Source of the DNA: Plantibacter auratus
GTDB lineage: Bacteria; Actinomycetota; Actinomycetes; Actinomycetales; Microbacteriaceae
DNA: 64,000 nt
NCBI RefSeq assembly: GCF_050587365.1
Contig: NZ_JBOBFV010000004.1
Location: 62,001 to 126,000, forward strand
Direction: 5' to 3'
Below the pieces are notes generated by a model, which worked only from the letters and a program-made list of their open reading frames with translations, made no database searches and had not been told where the DNA came from. A program made the position numbers and the translations under genes. Of this stretch, positions 43,180 through 52,648 are shown piece after piece; the first letter of the stretch is position 1, and every line of letters begins with the position of its first letter.

Positions 43180-46167
43180 GTGCTTCGTGACGGCAAATTC
43201 CGAGGACGGGTGTGGTGCGCGGTGAATGACCACGTGGGCGAACAAGCTCTTCATGCAGGAGGCCTAGCGCCACACCAGGCGAAGTACTTCGCACACGAGT
43301 TGCAGCGCAGCTACGCGAACGATCACGTCGGCAAACTTGCCGGACTGCTGTTCGACGCCCAGGTCGAGCCAAAGCCGCACCAGATCGATGCCGCGCTGTT
43401 CGCGCTGAAGACGCCGTTCCTCCGGGGCGTGATTCTCGCCGATGAAGTGGGCCTCGGGAAGACGATCGAAGCGGGAATCGTCATCTCGCAGTACTGGGCG
43501 GAGAGGCGTCGCGGCATCCTAGTCGTGACTCCGTCGAGCTTGCGTCAGCAGTGGCAGCAGGAGCTGTACGAGAAGTTCTTGATCCCGTCGTCCATCCTCG
43601 ATCCGAAGTCGAAGGACTCGCTGCTTGCTGCTGCGGGTGGACGCTCGGCTCAGGTGTTGATCTGCTCCTACGAGTTCGCGCTCCGGCACGAGACCTCGCT
43701 GCTCAAGGCGTGGGACCTCGTGGTCGCGGACGAGGCGCACCGACTGCGGAACTTCTGGACGGGCAAGACGAAGGCCGCAGAGGCAGTCGCGCACATCGTT
43801 GGTGGCGCACACAAGACCGTACTGCTGACCGCCACGCCACTGCAGAACAAGCTCGAGGAGCTTTACGGGCTGGTGTCGATCTTCGACCCTGGCTACTTCC
43901 ACTCCCTCGACGCGTTCCGCGAACGCTATGTCAAGAACCGCGACCTGGGTCGCGATGACGACCTAGTCGAGCGTGTCGCAACGGTCGCGAAGCGCACGCT
44001 GCGGCGTGACGCGGACAAGTACATCCACTTCACCAAGCGCCTGCCGCTGACGGTCGAGTTCACCCCGTCGCCGGACGAAGTACGTCTCTACGACCTGGTG
44101 AACGACTACCTGCAGCGCGACGAGCTATTCGCCTTCGCGGGGAGTCAGCGTCACCTCTCAGCCCTGATCATCCGCAAGCGTCTCGGTTCATCGACGTACG
44201 CTGTTGCGAGCACGCTGGAGAACATCGCGAACCGACTGGCGGAGGAAGTTGCTGCCGGCCAGCGCCGCGACGGCCGCGGTGGTCTGGTCGCCGCAGACTT
44301 CGCCAGTGACGACGAGATAACCAGCGAGGAGCTGGAGGAGGCAGAGGAAATCGATGGCGCGGGCACGGGCCCGCGTGCATCATCGACGCCGCTCGACGAG
44401 TCACTGTTGGAGGCGATGCGTGTCGAGGTCGCGGAGCTGCGCGAATACTCGGCCCTGGCCCGTTCGATCTCCGAGAACCAGAAGGCGGTCAAGCTCGGCG
44501 AGGCGCTCAATCTTGGGTTTGAGCGCTTGCGCGAGTTGGGTGCTCCGCAAAAGGCGATCATCTTCACCGACTCGACCAAGACGCAGGAGTACATTGCCCG
44601 CTCGCTGCGAGAGGCCGGTCGTGGTGAAGGACTCGTTCTGTTTAACGGCTCGAACACTGGGCCGGAGCCGACCGCGATCTACCAGGCCTGGCTCAAGGCC
44701 AACCAGGACGGCGACCTGATCACCGGTATCGCCGCCGTGGATCGCCGCAAGGCACTCGTGGATTACTTCCGCACCGAGGGCACGATCATGATCGCAACCG
44801 AGGCTGCAGCAGAGGGCATCAACCTGCAGTTCTGCTCGATGCTCGTCAACTACGACCTTCCCTGGAACCCACAGCGGGTCGAACAGCGCATCGGTCGTGT
44901 GCACCGTTTCGGGCAGAAGCACAACGTCGTCGTCGTGAACTTCTCGAACAAGGGCAACATCGCCGAGCAGCGGATCCTGGAACTACTGACGAATAAGTTC
45001 CAGCTGTTTTCTAGCGTCTTCGGTGCGAGCGACGAAGTGCTCGGCACGATCGAGGACGGTCTGGACTTCGAGAAGACGATCAGCAACATCCTCACCCGCT
45101 GCCGAACAGCCGACGAGCTGGACGCCGCGTTCCGCGAGCTCGAGGGGCAGTACGCGAGCGAGATCTCGCGAGAGATGGCGAGCGCGAAGGCGAAGGTCTT
45201 CGACAACCTCGACCCGCACGTCCAGGATCGCCTCAAGGCGTATGACGCACAGTCCGGTGAGATGCTCAACAAGTTTGAGCGCCTGCTGCTCGCTGTAACC
45301 CGACATGAGCTGGACGAATACGCCACCTTCGAGGGTGACGGACGTACATTCGTACTGAACCAGTCGCCCGTGGAGCAAGCGCCGACCGGGCCCTACTTCT
45401 TTAAGTCCCAGCCGCTGGAGAACGCCCACCAGTACCGGTACGCGAGCCCGCTGGCCCAGTACGTCGTCGAAACCTCAAAGACTCACGACACCCCGACACG
45501 CGAGCTGACATTCTCGCTGAGCCAGTCGGAGCGCGCCAGCAGCGCGATCCGCGCGCTGGAGTGCACTAGCGGTGAACTCACCGTCAGCGTTGCGACCTTC
45601 CGGATGAGGGCACGCGACGAGGATGTCTCCGAGTCCTACATACTCGCAGGCGCCCTGACTGACGATGGCCAGTGGCTCGATGAAGAGTACGTCGCAGACA
45701 TCCTTGACCTCGCCTGCGTCGACGTTGGGATGCAGCCGGTGGTGATCGATGAGAGCCGCTTCGCGACACACCTAGATGCGCGGCGGGCTGAGTTAGAGAA
45801 GGAAGTCCAGGGTCGTAATTCGCGCTACTACGACCAGCAGGAGGAAATTCTCTACCGCAACCAGCAGGACCGCAAGGCTGAGCACGAGGCATCCATCCGT
45901 GAGTATCGCGCAAAGGAGAAGGAAGCTCGCAAGCTCTCCCGGCAGGCCGATGACCCGATGGAGCAACTGCGCCTCAAGAAGGAGGCTCGTAAGTGGGAGC
46001 AGCGGGCCGATGACGCGGACGAAGACTTCCGGCATATACGCAAGAAGCTCCGAACCGAGGCGGACAAGTACCTAGCGCTAATCGAGGAGTCACTCCGGGG
46101 AACGCGACACACTGAGCATCTTTTCACCATTCGCTGGCTGGTAGAGCCTCAAATCGCGAGCGCCTAG
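43180..46167 (+). CDS. SNF2-type DEAD/DEAH helicase of the type III restriction operon
   Basis: The 995-residue protein has the SNF2 two-lobe motor: LTPHQAKYFAHEL-like start (LAPHQAKYFAHEL), Walker A ADEVGLGKTIEAG (about residue 87), Walker B VVADEAHRLRN (about 182), LTATPLQNKLEELYGLVSIF, and motif VI QRIGRVHRFGQ (about 569). A long charged coiled-coil tail follows (KEARKLSRQADDPMEQLRLKKEARKWEQ...). This resembles the SNF2-like helicases (DrmD-like) that accompany methylase-based defence systems. The start is uncertain: GTG 43180 has AGGGGAAG 12 bases upstream, while GTG 43210 and 43222 are also in frame and nearer the conserved region. It is 45 bases upstream of Mod. Confidence 0.87.
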   Translation: MLRDGKFRGRVWCAVNDHVGEQALHAGGLAPHQAKYFAHELQRSYANDHVGKLAGLLFDAQVEPKPHQIDAALFALKTPFLRGVILADEVGLGKTIEAGIVISQYWAERRRGILVVTPSSLRQQWQQELYEKFLIPSSILDPKSKDSLLAAAGGRSAQVLICSYEFALRHETSLLKAWDLVVADEAHRLRNFWTGKTKAAEAVAHIVGGAHKTVLLTATPLQNKLEELYGLVSIFDPGYFHSLDAFRERYVKNRDLGRDDDLVERVATVAKRTLRRDADKYIHFTKRLPLTVEFTPSPDEVRLYDLVNDYLQRDELFAFAGSQRHLSALIIRKRLGSSTYAVASTLENIANRLAEEVAAGQRRDGRGGLVAADFASDDEITSEELEEAEEIDGAGTGPRASSTPLDESLLEAMRVEVAELREYSALARSISENQKAVKLGEALNLGFERLRELGAPQKAIIFTDSTKTQEYIARSLREAGRGEGLVLFNGSNTGPEPTAIYQAWLKANQDGDLITGIAAVDRRKALVDYFRTEGTIMIATEAAAEGINLQFCSMLVNYDLPWNPQRVEQRIGRVHRFGQKHNVVVVNFSNKGNIAEQRILELLTNKFQLFSSVFGASDEVLGTIEDGLDFEKTISNILTRCRTADELDAAFRELEGQYASEISREMASAKAKVFDNLDPHVQDRLKAYDAQSGEMLNKFERLLLAVTRHELDEYATFEGDGRTFVLNQSPVEQAPTGPYFFKSQPLENAHQYRYASPLAQYVVETSKTHDTPTRELTFSLSQSERASSAIRALECTSGELTVSVATFRMRARDEDVSESYILAGALTDDGQWLDEEYVADILDLACVDVGMQPVVIDESRFATHLDARRAELEKEVQGRNSRYYDQQEEILYRNQQDRKAEHEASIREYRAKEKEARKLSRQADDPMEQLRLKKEARKWEQRADDADEDFRHIRKKLRTEADKYLALIEESLRGTRHTEHLFTIRWLVEPQIASA

Positions 46168-46212
46168 CAGACTATAGAACAACTATACATTTCATGAAAG
46201 AGATACCTTCGC

Positions 46213-48129
46213 ATGGCTGACGAAGTAAGTGAGACACCGTCCGATACTCCAAACCTCCGAACTGAGCTAATGACACAGCTTGCACATCTAGTTCCCGAGG
46301 CCATCACCGACGGCAAGGTGGATCTCGAAAAGCTCAAGGAGCTACTCGGCGGCGAGGCAAGTAGCACTAGCGAGCGGTTCGGACTCACCTGGCCCGGCAA
46401 GAGGCGCGCCCTTCGTGCCGCCCAGGAACCGACTACGGCCACGCTACGTCCCGACTTCGAGAACTCGAAGAAGTGGGCCACGACCAAAAATGTTTTTATC
46501 GAGGGTGATAACCTCGAAGTATTGAAGATCCTTCAGAAGCACTACCACGCCAAGATCAAGATGATCTACATTGATCCTCCCTATAACACCGGTAAAGACT
46601 TCGTGTACCCGGACAACTACAAGGAGGGACTAGACACCTATCTCGAGTGGACTCGTCAGGTAAATGACGAAGGCAAGAGGCTCTCGACCAACCCCGATAC
46701 CGAGGGGAGGTACCACTCCAACTGGCTGAGCATGATGTACCCGAGATTAAAGCTAGCGCGAAATCTATTGACCGATGATGGTGTGATTTTCATCTCCATC
46801 GATGAGAACGAGATCGCCCATCTGCGACAGATGCTCGATGAAGTTTTTGGGGAGTCGAACCTTGTCGCGCAGCTTGCTGTGTTGAACAATCCGCGTGGCC
46901 GGGCTCAGGATAAGCATTTCGCGACGAACCACGAATATGCGCTTGTCTACTCCAAACGAGAGCTTCCAAGCGGGGCGCTGTCGATCGCCAAACCTCGCGA
47001 GCAGTTGGAAGCTGAGTACCCACAGGAGGATGAGCGGGGAATGTACCGAGCGCTCAGCCTGCGCAACTCACATCGCGAATTCGGCCGCTTCAACCGACCG
47101 AACCTCTACTACCCGCTCTACGTAGATTCGGCCGGCAAAGTACATACCGAACCTTCCCCCGGCCGCACCGAGGTCCTTCCTCTCTGGAACGACAATTTTG
47201 AAGGTTGTTGGACCTGGGGGCTTCCAAAGGCCACAGCCGAGTTGGACTCGCTAGTCGGTCGCATGGCCGGTGGCCGTATGCAGATCTTCGTGAAGGAGTA
47301 CGCCGAAGGTGCGCGACGGAAGCTGAAATCCCTGCTGGCGGAGAAGGAGCACACTACCGATTCTGGTCAGCGCGCGTTCAACGACCTGTTCGAAGGCACT
47401 GGAAAGATCTTCCAGGCACCCAAGTCGCCTTACCTACTCGCGGACTTTATTCAGGCAGGTAGCGATTCTGGCGACATTATCCTCGACTTTTTCGCCGGGT
47501 CCGGAAGCACGGCCCATGCGGCATGGCTGGCGCAACTTAGAGACGACGCTCCTCGCCAATGGATTGCGGTACAGCTTCCAGAGCCGACTCCGCACGAGTC
47601 CATCGCACGGGAATCCGGATACGAGACCATTGCGGATATATCTCGCGAGCGGCTACGGCGTGCGGGCGATGCAATCTCAGCCAGCCTGACCGCAGACCAA
47701 TCCATCGACGCGGGCTTCAGGGCGTTCGTGCTTGCTGAATCCAACTTCTCGAAGTGGCTTGTCTCGAGCGATGTTGATCGAAACCAACTCGAGCAGCACC
47801 TCTTCGACCTGCGCGAGTCGAGTAACACTCAAGGCGCTTCGGCTGATGACCTTCTCTTCGAGATTCTCCTGAAGCAGGGTTACTCACTCACCGAGCAAAT
47901 CAACCAGGTCAACGTGGGCGGCTTAGACCTGCGCTCTGTAGGCGACGGCATCGTGCTCGCGTACCTTGACGCGCACATTAAGCCCACACTTGAGCAGCTT
48001 CGCGCGGTAGGTGACGAGGATCCTGCTCGCCTAATTGTCGTCGAGGATGCGTTCCAGGGCGATGACGAGCTGAAAACCAATCTAGCCCAGCTCTGCAAGA
48101 GCAAGGGCATCGAGCTCTGGACGGCGTAA
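46213..48129 (+). CDS. Type III restriction-modification methyltransferase (Mod)
   Basis: The 638-residue N6-adenine methyltransferase is of beta class, with catalytic motif IV DPPYNTGKDF (about residue 121) before the AdoMet motif I DFFAGSGSTAHA (about 425). Motif X surrounds NVFIEGDNLEVLKIL. The 200-residue stretch between them (NPRGRAQDKHFATNHEYALVYSK, LPLWNDNFEGCWTWGLPKA) should hold target recognition. Its length fits Mod subunits. The last base of its stop is the first base of res (TAATG). Codons ending in A/T are much commoner than in the surrounding genes, which suggests acquisition by transfer. Confidence 0.92.
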   Translation: MADEVSETPSDTPNLRTELMTQLAHLVPEAITDGKVDLEKLKELLGGEASSTSERFGLTWPGKRRALRAAQEPTTATLRPDFENSKKWATTKNVFIEGDNLEVLKILQKHYHAKIKMIYIDPPYNTGKDFVYPDNYKEGLDTYLEWTRQVNDEGKRLSTNPDTEGRYHSNWLSMMYPRLKLARNLLTDDGVIFISIDENEIAHLRQMLDEVFGESNLVAQLAVLNNPRGRAQDKHFATNHEYALVYSKRELPSGALSIAKPREQLEAEYPQEDERGMYRALSLRNSHREFGRFNRPNLYYPLYVDSAGKVHTEPSPGRTEVLPLWNDNFEGCWTWGLPKATAELDSLVGRMAGGRMQIFVKEYAEGARRKLKSLLAEKEHTTDSGQRAFNDLFEGTGKIFQAPKSPYLLADFIQAGSDSGDIILDFFAGSGSTAHAAWLAQLRDDAPRQWIAVQLPEPTPHESIARESGYETIADISRERLRRAGDAISASLTADQSIDAGFRAFVLAESNFSKWLVSSDVDRNQLEQHLFDLRESSNTQGASADDLLFEILLKQGYSLTEQINQVNVGGLDLRSVGDGIVLAYLDAHIKPTLEQLRAVGDEDPARLIVVEDAFQGDDELKTNLAQLCKSKGIELWTA

Positions 48130-51113
48130 TGAAAGACGGATTTAAGTTTGACGCCAATCAGCAATACCAGATTGACGCGATCAACGCGGTCATCGACCTG
48201 TTTGACGGGCAACCGAAGGATGCCGAGAAGCTGGAAACGACGCTTCGCGGGGAAATCGCGGCAATTGAAGCTACGGACGACACCGCGCTCGACCTTGACC
48301 TTAGGCAGGAGGTCGGCGCGGTCGGCAACCGCCTGGTGCTCGAGAACGATACCGTACTCGCCAACTTGCAGCGTGTACAAGATAAGAACGGCCTCCGCGT
48401 GACATCGAAGCTGTTCGAAGACTCAGCACTTGACTTCGATATCGAGATGGAGACAGGTACCGGCAAGACCTACGTTTACCTGCGCACCATCTTCGAGTTG
48501 GCCGAGCGGTACAACTTCTCGAAGTTCGTAATCCTCGTTCCGAGCGTGGCGGTCCGCGAAGGCGTTAACACGAGCATCCGCCTGATGCGCTCACACTTCG
48601 AGGACTTGTATAAGAAGCGCAACATCACTTTCGACTCATCGATTTACAGCGGCAGGGCAGCCGAAGAGGTGCAGGCTTTCGCTACATCGACCAACGTACA
48701 GATTATGGTCATGACGATTGACTCGATCCGCGGCAATGCGAACACCCGCATCATCCACCAGGCGCGCGATAAGCTGAATGGACTGCGACCGATCGACTAC
48801 CTCAAAGCAACCCATCCTGTCGTGATTATGGACGAGCCCCAGAATATGGAGTCGCAGCTCTCGAAGTCGGCGATCGGTGAACTCGACCCCGTATTCACTC
48901 TGCGCTATAGCGCAACGCACAAGAAGCAGCGCAATGTCGTCTACCAGCTCGACCCGGTCGACGCGCACGATCTCGGCCTTGTGAAGCAGATTGTTGTGGC
49001 CGAAGTACAGCAGCAAGGTGCGGATGCGACGCCCTACATCAAGCTGATCGAGGTGCGACGTGAGCAATCATGGTCCGCCAGTCTCGAGCTGTCTTGTCGC
49101 AAGACCGACGGCTCGCTAGAGCGCCGCATCGTGAGGGTAAGGCTGCACCAAGAGCTGTCCGATTCGCGCGTGACCGATAACCCCATCTACGAAGGTTGGT
49201 GGATCAATGCGATGAGCGCTGAACCTGCCTACGTGGACCTCACCATGCACGGCTTCCTGCACGAGGGCGAAAGCGTCGGCGCGTCCAATGACGCGATTTA
49301 TAAGGAGATGATTCGCGAGACCGTCCGCGAGCATCTGCGCAAGGAGTCAATTCTGCGAGCGAGGGGCATCAAGGTACTGAGCCTCTTCTTCGTGGACAAG
49401 GTCGCCAGCTACCTGGGTGACGGGATGAACAACGATGACGCCGATGGCCTCTTCGTGCAGTGGTTCGACGAGATCTTCGTTGAGGAACAGGCAAAGTCTG
49501 CGCTCTATCGGGAGCTTCTGCCTTACGCTCCAAGCGAGCTTCGCCGAGCCTACTTCTCCCAAATCACGCGCGGCAAGAAGGCTACCTTCCAGGATTCGTC
49601 CGGCACGACCAAGGCCGATGACGAGGCCTACGAACTGATCATGCGACAGAAGGAGCGGCTTCTCGACGAGAATGAGCCCGTTCGGTTCATATTCAGCCAC
49701 TCCGCCCTGCGCGAGGGCTGGGATAACCCGAACGTCTTCCAGATCTGCACCTTGCGCGAAATGGGTGCAGAGACCGAGCGCCGCCAGACCCTCGGACGTG
49801 GACTACGCCTCCCCGTCGCAAAGACCGAAGACGGGTACACCCGCGTCGCCGACCGTGGCATCGCGACGCTTACGGTCATCGCGAACGAGTCATACACGAA
49901 GTTTGCGGATGCGCTGCAGCGTGAGTACAAGGACGCCGGGGTCGAGATTGGCCTGGTGCGCAGGGCTGAGTTCTCGAAGATCCCGCTACAGGACGAAAAC
50001 GGTGCACTCACCGACGACCAGTTCGGCTACAAGCGCTCCGTCCTGGTCTGGGAGCACCTCAAGGACAAGGGCTTCATCGACAAAGACGGCGCGGTCACGT
50101 CGAAGTTTCAGCCGAACCAACTCGGCTTCGACCTCAGTCTGCCGGTCGACTTTGCCTGGGCGGAGACAATCATCATCGAGCTGATCGAGCGGGCCAACAT
50201 CGGCAACTACATCAAGCCGGTCAGCAAGCGTCACCCGCGAGTGCTAAATAAGCAGCTCTACTCGACCCCAGAGTTCGAGGAGTTCTGGGAGGCGATCAGC
50301 CAGAAGACCACCTACCGCGTCAGAGTCGGTCGAGACCAGCTGATCGAGAACGCAATCCGGGCGATCCGAGAAGCGCCGAAGATTGATGCGCTGCGCATCC
50401 AGGTAACCCGAGCCGGAGTCAAGGTACTGCGAGGCGGTGCCCAGGGCGAGGAGCTCGGCACCCGCTCGGCGGTTCTCAAGGGCAGCTACGACCTGCCCGA
50501 CGTCGTCACGGAGCTGCAGGAGGGAACTTCCCTTACCCGCAAGACCATCATCGAGATCCTGATCGGCAGCGGGCGGCTGAGCGAGTTCATCGGCAACCCG
50601 AACGACTTCATTGCTATGACCAAACGAGCCCTCCAGAGCGAGCTGGCGAAGATCGTGGTCGACGGCATCCAGTACGAGCGGATCGCGGGCTCGGTCTATG
50701 AGCTTCGCGACCTGCAGAGGGATGGTGAGGAGGAGAAGGAGCGCTTCCTCGACCAGATGTACAAGGTGCAGCACACTCAGAAGACCGACTTCGACTACGT
50801 CGTCTTCGACTCGGACGTCGAGCGCCAGTTCGCGGCGCTGCTCGACTCTCGCGAGGACATCAAGCTGTTCATGAAGCTGCCCGCCAAGTTCAAGGTCGAT
50901 ACCCCGGTCGGCCCATACAATCCAGACTGGGCGATCATCAAGCAGGAAGACGGGGAGGACAGGATCTACATGATCCGCGAGACGAAGAGCACGCTCGATG
51001 ACTCGAAGCTACGACCGGCCGAGCTCGCCAAGATCAAGTCCGCTGCGCGCCACTTCAAAGCCATCGGCGTTGGCAACTATGCTCGGTCCGCACCGGGATC
51101 ATGGGACTTATGA
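48129..51113 (+). CDS. Type III restriction endonuclease subunit (Res)
   Basis: The 994-residue SF2 translocase-nuclease shows Walker A METGTGKTYVY (about residue 108), the DExx box MDEPQNME (about 234, as in type III Res), TLRYSATHKKQRN (motif III), REGWDNPNVFQICTLREM and motif VI RRQTLGRGLRLPV (about 553). Its C-terminal nuclease has the PD-(D/E)xK layout YNPDWAII...MIRETKST (about 931-955). It cleaves DNA with unmethylated sites after ATP-driven collision. The start overlaps the Mod stop. It ends the operon and no further island gene is seen. Confidence 0.92.
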   Translation: MKDGFKFDANQQYQIDAINAVIDLFDGQPKDAEKLETTLRGEIAAIEATDDTALDLDLRQEVGAVGNRLVLENDTVLANLQRVQDKNGLRVTSKLFEDSALDFDIEMETGTGKTYVYLRTIFELAERYNFSKFVILVPSVAVREGVNTSIRLMRSHFEDLYKKRNITFDSSIYSGRAAEEVQAFATSTNVQIMVMTIDSIRGNANTRIIHQARDKLNGLRPIDYLKATHPVVIMDEPQNMESQLSKSAIGELDPVFTLRYSATHKKQRNVVYQLDPVDAHDLGLVKQIVVAEVQQQGADATPYIKLIEVRREQSWSASLELSCRKTDGSLERRIVRVRLHQELSDSRVTDNPIYEGWWINAMSAEPAYVDLTMHGFLHEGESVGASNDAIYKEMIRETVREHLRKESILRARGIKVLSLFFVDKVASYLGDGMNNDDADGLFVQWFDEIFVEEQAKSALYRELLPYAPSELRRAYFSQITRGKKATFQDSSGTTKADDEAYELIMRQKERLLDENEPVRFIFSHSALREGWDNPNVFQICTLREMGAETERRQTLGRGLRLPVAKTEDGYTRVADRGIATLTVIANESYTKFADALQREYKDAGVEIGLVRRAEFSKIPLQDENGALTDDQFGYKRSVLVWEHLKDKGFIDKDGAVTSKFQPNQLGFDLSLPVDFAWAETIIIELIERANIGNYIKPVSKRHPRVLNKQLYSTPEFEEFWEAISQKTTYRVRVGRDQLIENAIRAIREAPKIDALRIQVTRAGVKVLRGGAQGEELGTRSAVLKGSYDLPDVVTELQEGTSLTRKTIIEILIGSGRLSEFIGNPNDFIAMTKRALQSELAKIVVDGIQYERIAGSVYELRDLQRDGEEEKERFLDQMYKVQHTQKTDFDYVVFDSDVERQFAALLDSREDIKLFMKLPAKFKVDTPVGPYNPDWAIIKQEDGEDRIYMIRETKSTLDDSKLRPAELAKIKSAARHFKAIGVGNYARSAPGSWDL

Positions 51114-51346
51114 GCGGTAGTCGCACCCGGGCGGCGGTCGCCGCTATGGAAACACGCAGTTGGAGCCTGCACGGCACGCTCACTAAGAGAGCAGGGTCGG
51201 TAGACCGCGATAAGAAAGTAGAGAGGTCGTTCTCACGGGACTCTCCTTGCCGAGAGTCAATGCGTCGGCCGAATCTTCACGCCGCGTCGGTCACGAATCG
51301 GGCGAAGTGAGCGAACCGCGCCGTCGATGATCCGGCTGCGCAGCGC

Positions 51347-51907
51347 CTAGAACAGCTCCGCCCGCTCCACATCCAACAACGCGTCCACCGACCCCACCTC
51401 GGCAACGAGCGCATCCCACCCACGCTCCCCCGCAACCGCGGCCTCAGCGTCCGTGAGCAGCCGCAGCGTCCGCACGTGCCCGACCACCTGGCCGACTTCG
51501 TTCCGGATGTCGTCGAACGACGCTCCCCAGCGCGACGGCGCCACCAGAAGCGCGGAGATCGCCGTCCCATTGAGGAACGGCGTGCCGTTGCGCCACGGCG
51601 CGAGCACCGGTGGCACCCGTCGGTTGGTCGCGATCTCGTTGATCACGATGCGGAGCGCCACCATCGCGGCACCCTGCTGCCCGTCGACGACCTCCACGGC
51701 GAGCTCGATGCGCTCACCGGAGTCGGTCGCGAGCCGTGACACCCCGGAGGTGAGGATCGTCACCGGCCCGTTCTCGGGTCGCTTCTCGATCACCATCACC
51801 GACCCACCGATGCGGTCCTTGAACACCACCGGGTCCAAGCCGAGGGCGTCGAAGATGTGGAGCGGGAAGGCGTCTTCGCCCGGGACGAGAGGGACATCGC
51901 TACTCAT
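51347..51907 (-). CDS. Hypothetical protein, possibly suppressor-of-fused (SUFU)-like
   Basis: The 186-residue soluble protein has no signal peptide. The stretch NGPVTILTSGVSRLATDSGERIELAVEV resembles the SUFU-domain core (T-L-V-T-S-G-M-S ... E-L) and WRNGTPFLNGTAISALLVAP the GHT-P-N-G ... LLL-P segment, but the match is loose. Bacterial SUFU proteins often act as immunity or polymorphic-toxin partners. No toxin gene is seen here. It lies convergent to the restriction operon with a 233-base gap that shows nothing of note. Confidence 0.6.
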   Translation of the reverse strand: MSSDVPLVPGEDAFPLHIFDALGLDPVVFKDRIGGSVMVIEKRPENGPVTILTSGVSRLATDSGERIELAVEVVDGQQGAAMVALRIVINEIATNRRVPPVLAPWRNGTPFLNGTAISALLVAPSRWGASFDDIRNEVGQVVGHVRTLRLLTDAEAAVAGERGWDALVAEVGSVDALLDVERAELF

Positions 51908-51989
51908 GCGGCGAGCCTAGCCATACGGGTGCTCGGCGAGCCAGAGGGCAGGCACCGAAACCGACGGGTCGAACACGAGCCGACGCGTC

Positions 51990-52484
51990 CTACGGCATCA
52001 CCGGCAGCGCCCACGAGGCGTGCTTGCTCAACGTCTTCACCGACTCCTCGAAGACCGCGCGGTTCTCAGCCGGCAGGACGGACAGCATCAGACGCTCGAT
52101 GTTCCGAGCATGCAAACCAGCAGCCTCGACGACCGCCCGCTCGCCCTCCGCCGTCAGCTCGATGAGCTGCACCCGGCCATCCTCGGCAGAGGCCCGGCGA
52201 CTCACCAGCCCCTGCTCGACGGCACGGTGCACGAGCCGCGTCGCCCCACCGGACGTCACGACCTTCGCCTGTGCGATGTCCCGCACCGACAGCCCACCAG
52301 CACCCGCCCGGCCGACGATCAGCAACAGCTCGAACAACGAATGGCTGAGGCCGGTCTGCTCCTCGAGCTCCTTGCCCAGCAGGTACTCGAGGCCGTTCGC
52401 CGCACCCAGCAGACGACCGAACACCAGGATGCGCGCATCACTCGCCGCATCCTTCGCCGAAGCGAACTCGTTCTCAGTCGTCAC
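51990..52484 (-). CDS. MarR-family regulator
   Basis: The 164-residue protein has the MarR fold: RLLGAANGLEYLLGKELEEQTGLSHSLFELLLIVGR, the recognition helix QAKVVTSGGATRLVHRAVEQGLV, and the wing RRASAEDGRVQLIELTAEG. It starts at GTG 52484; TACTGT (52496-52491) ends 6 bases before it, so it may be leaderless. It is divergent from the MBL-fold gene and the gap contains a perfect palindrome, so it probably represses both. Confidence 0.88.
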   Translation of the reverse strand: MTTENEFASAKDAASDARILVFGRLLGAANGLEYLLGKELEEQTGLSHSLFELLLIVGRAGAGGLSVRDIAQAKVVTSGGATRLVHRAVEQGLVSRRASAEDGRVQLIELTAEGERAVVEAAGLHARNIERLMLSVLPAENRAVFEESVKTLSKHASWALPVMP

Positions 52485-52552
52485 GTCTCCACAGTAGACG
52501 CCGGGGACAGGCCGCCGACCGGCCGGGAGATCTTCATCCAAGGACCGGGAAT

Positions 52553-52568
52553 AGCTGACGAGTCAGCT
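52553..52568. promoter_or_regulatory. Palindromic operator for MarR
   Basis: AGCTGAC-GA-GTCAGCT is a perfect 7-bp dyad with a 2-base centre in the 164-base region between marR and the MBL gene, the size typical of MarR sites. Confidence 0.65.
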
Positions 52569-52648
52569 TTTGTTGTACCGTCATGTGCGCCGCACCGCGG
52601 CATCGACTCGGGTGCACCGAGCCTCGTCCAACCGAAGGATCCACCACC

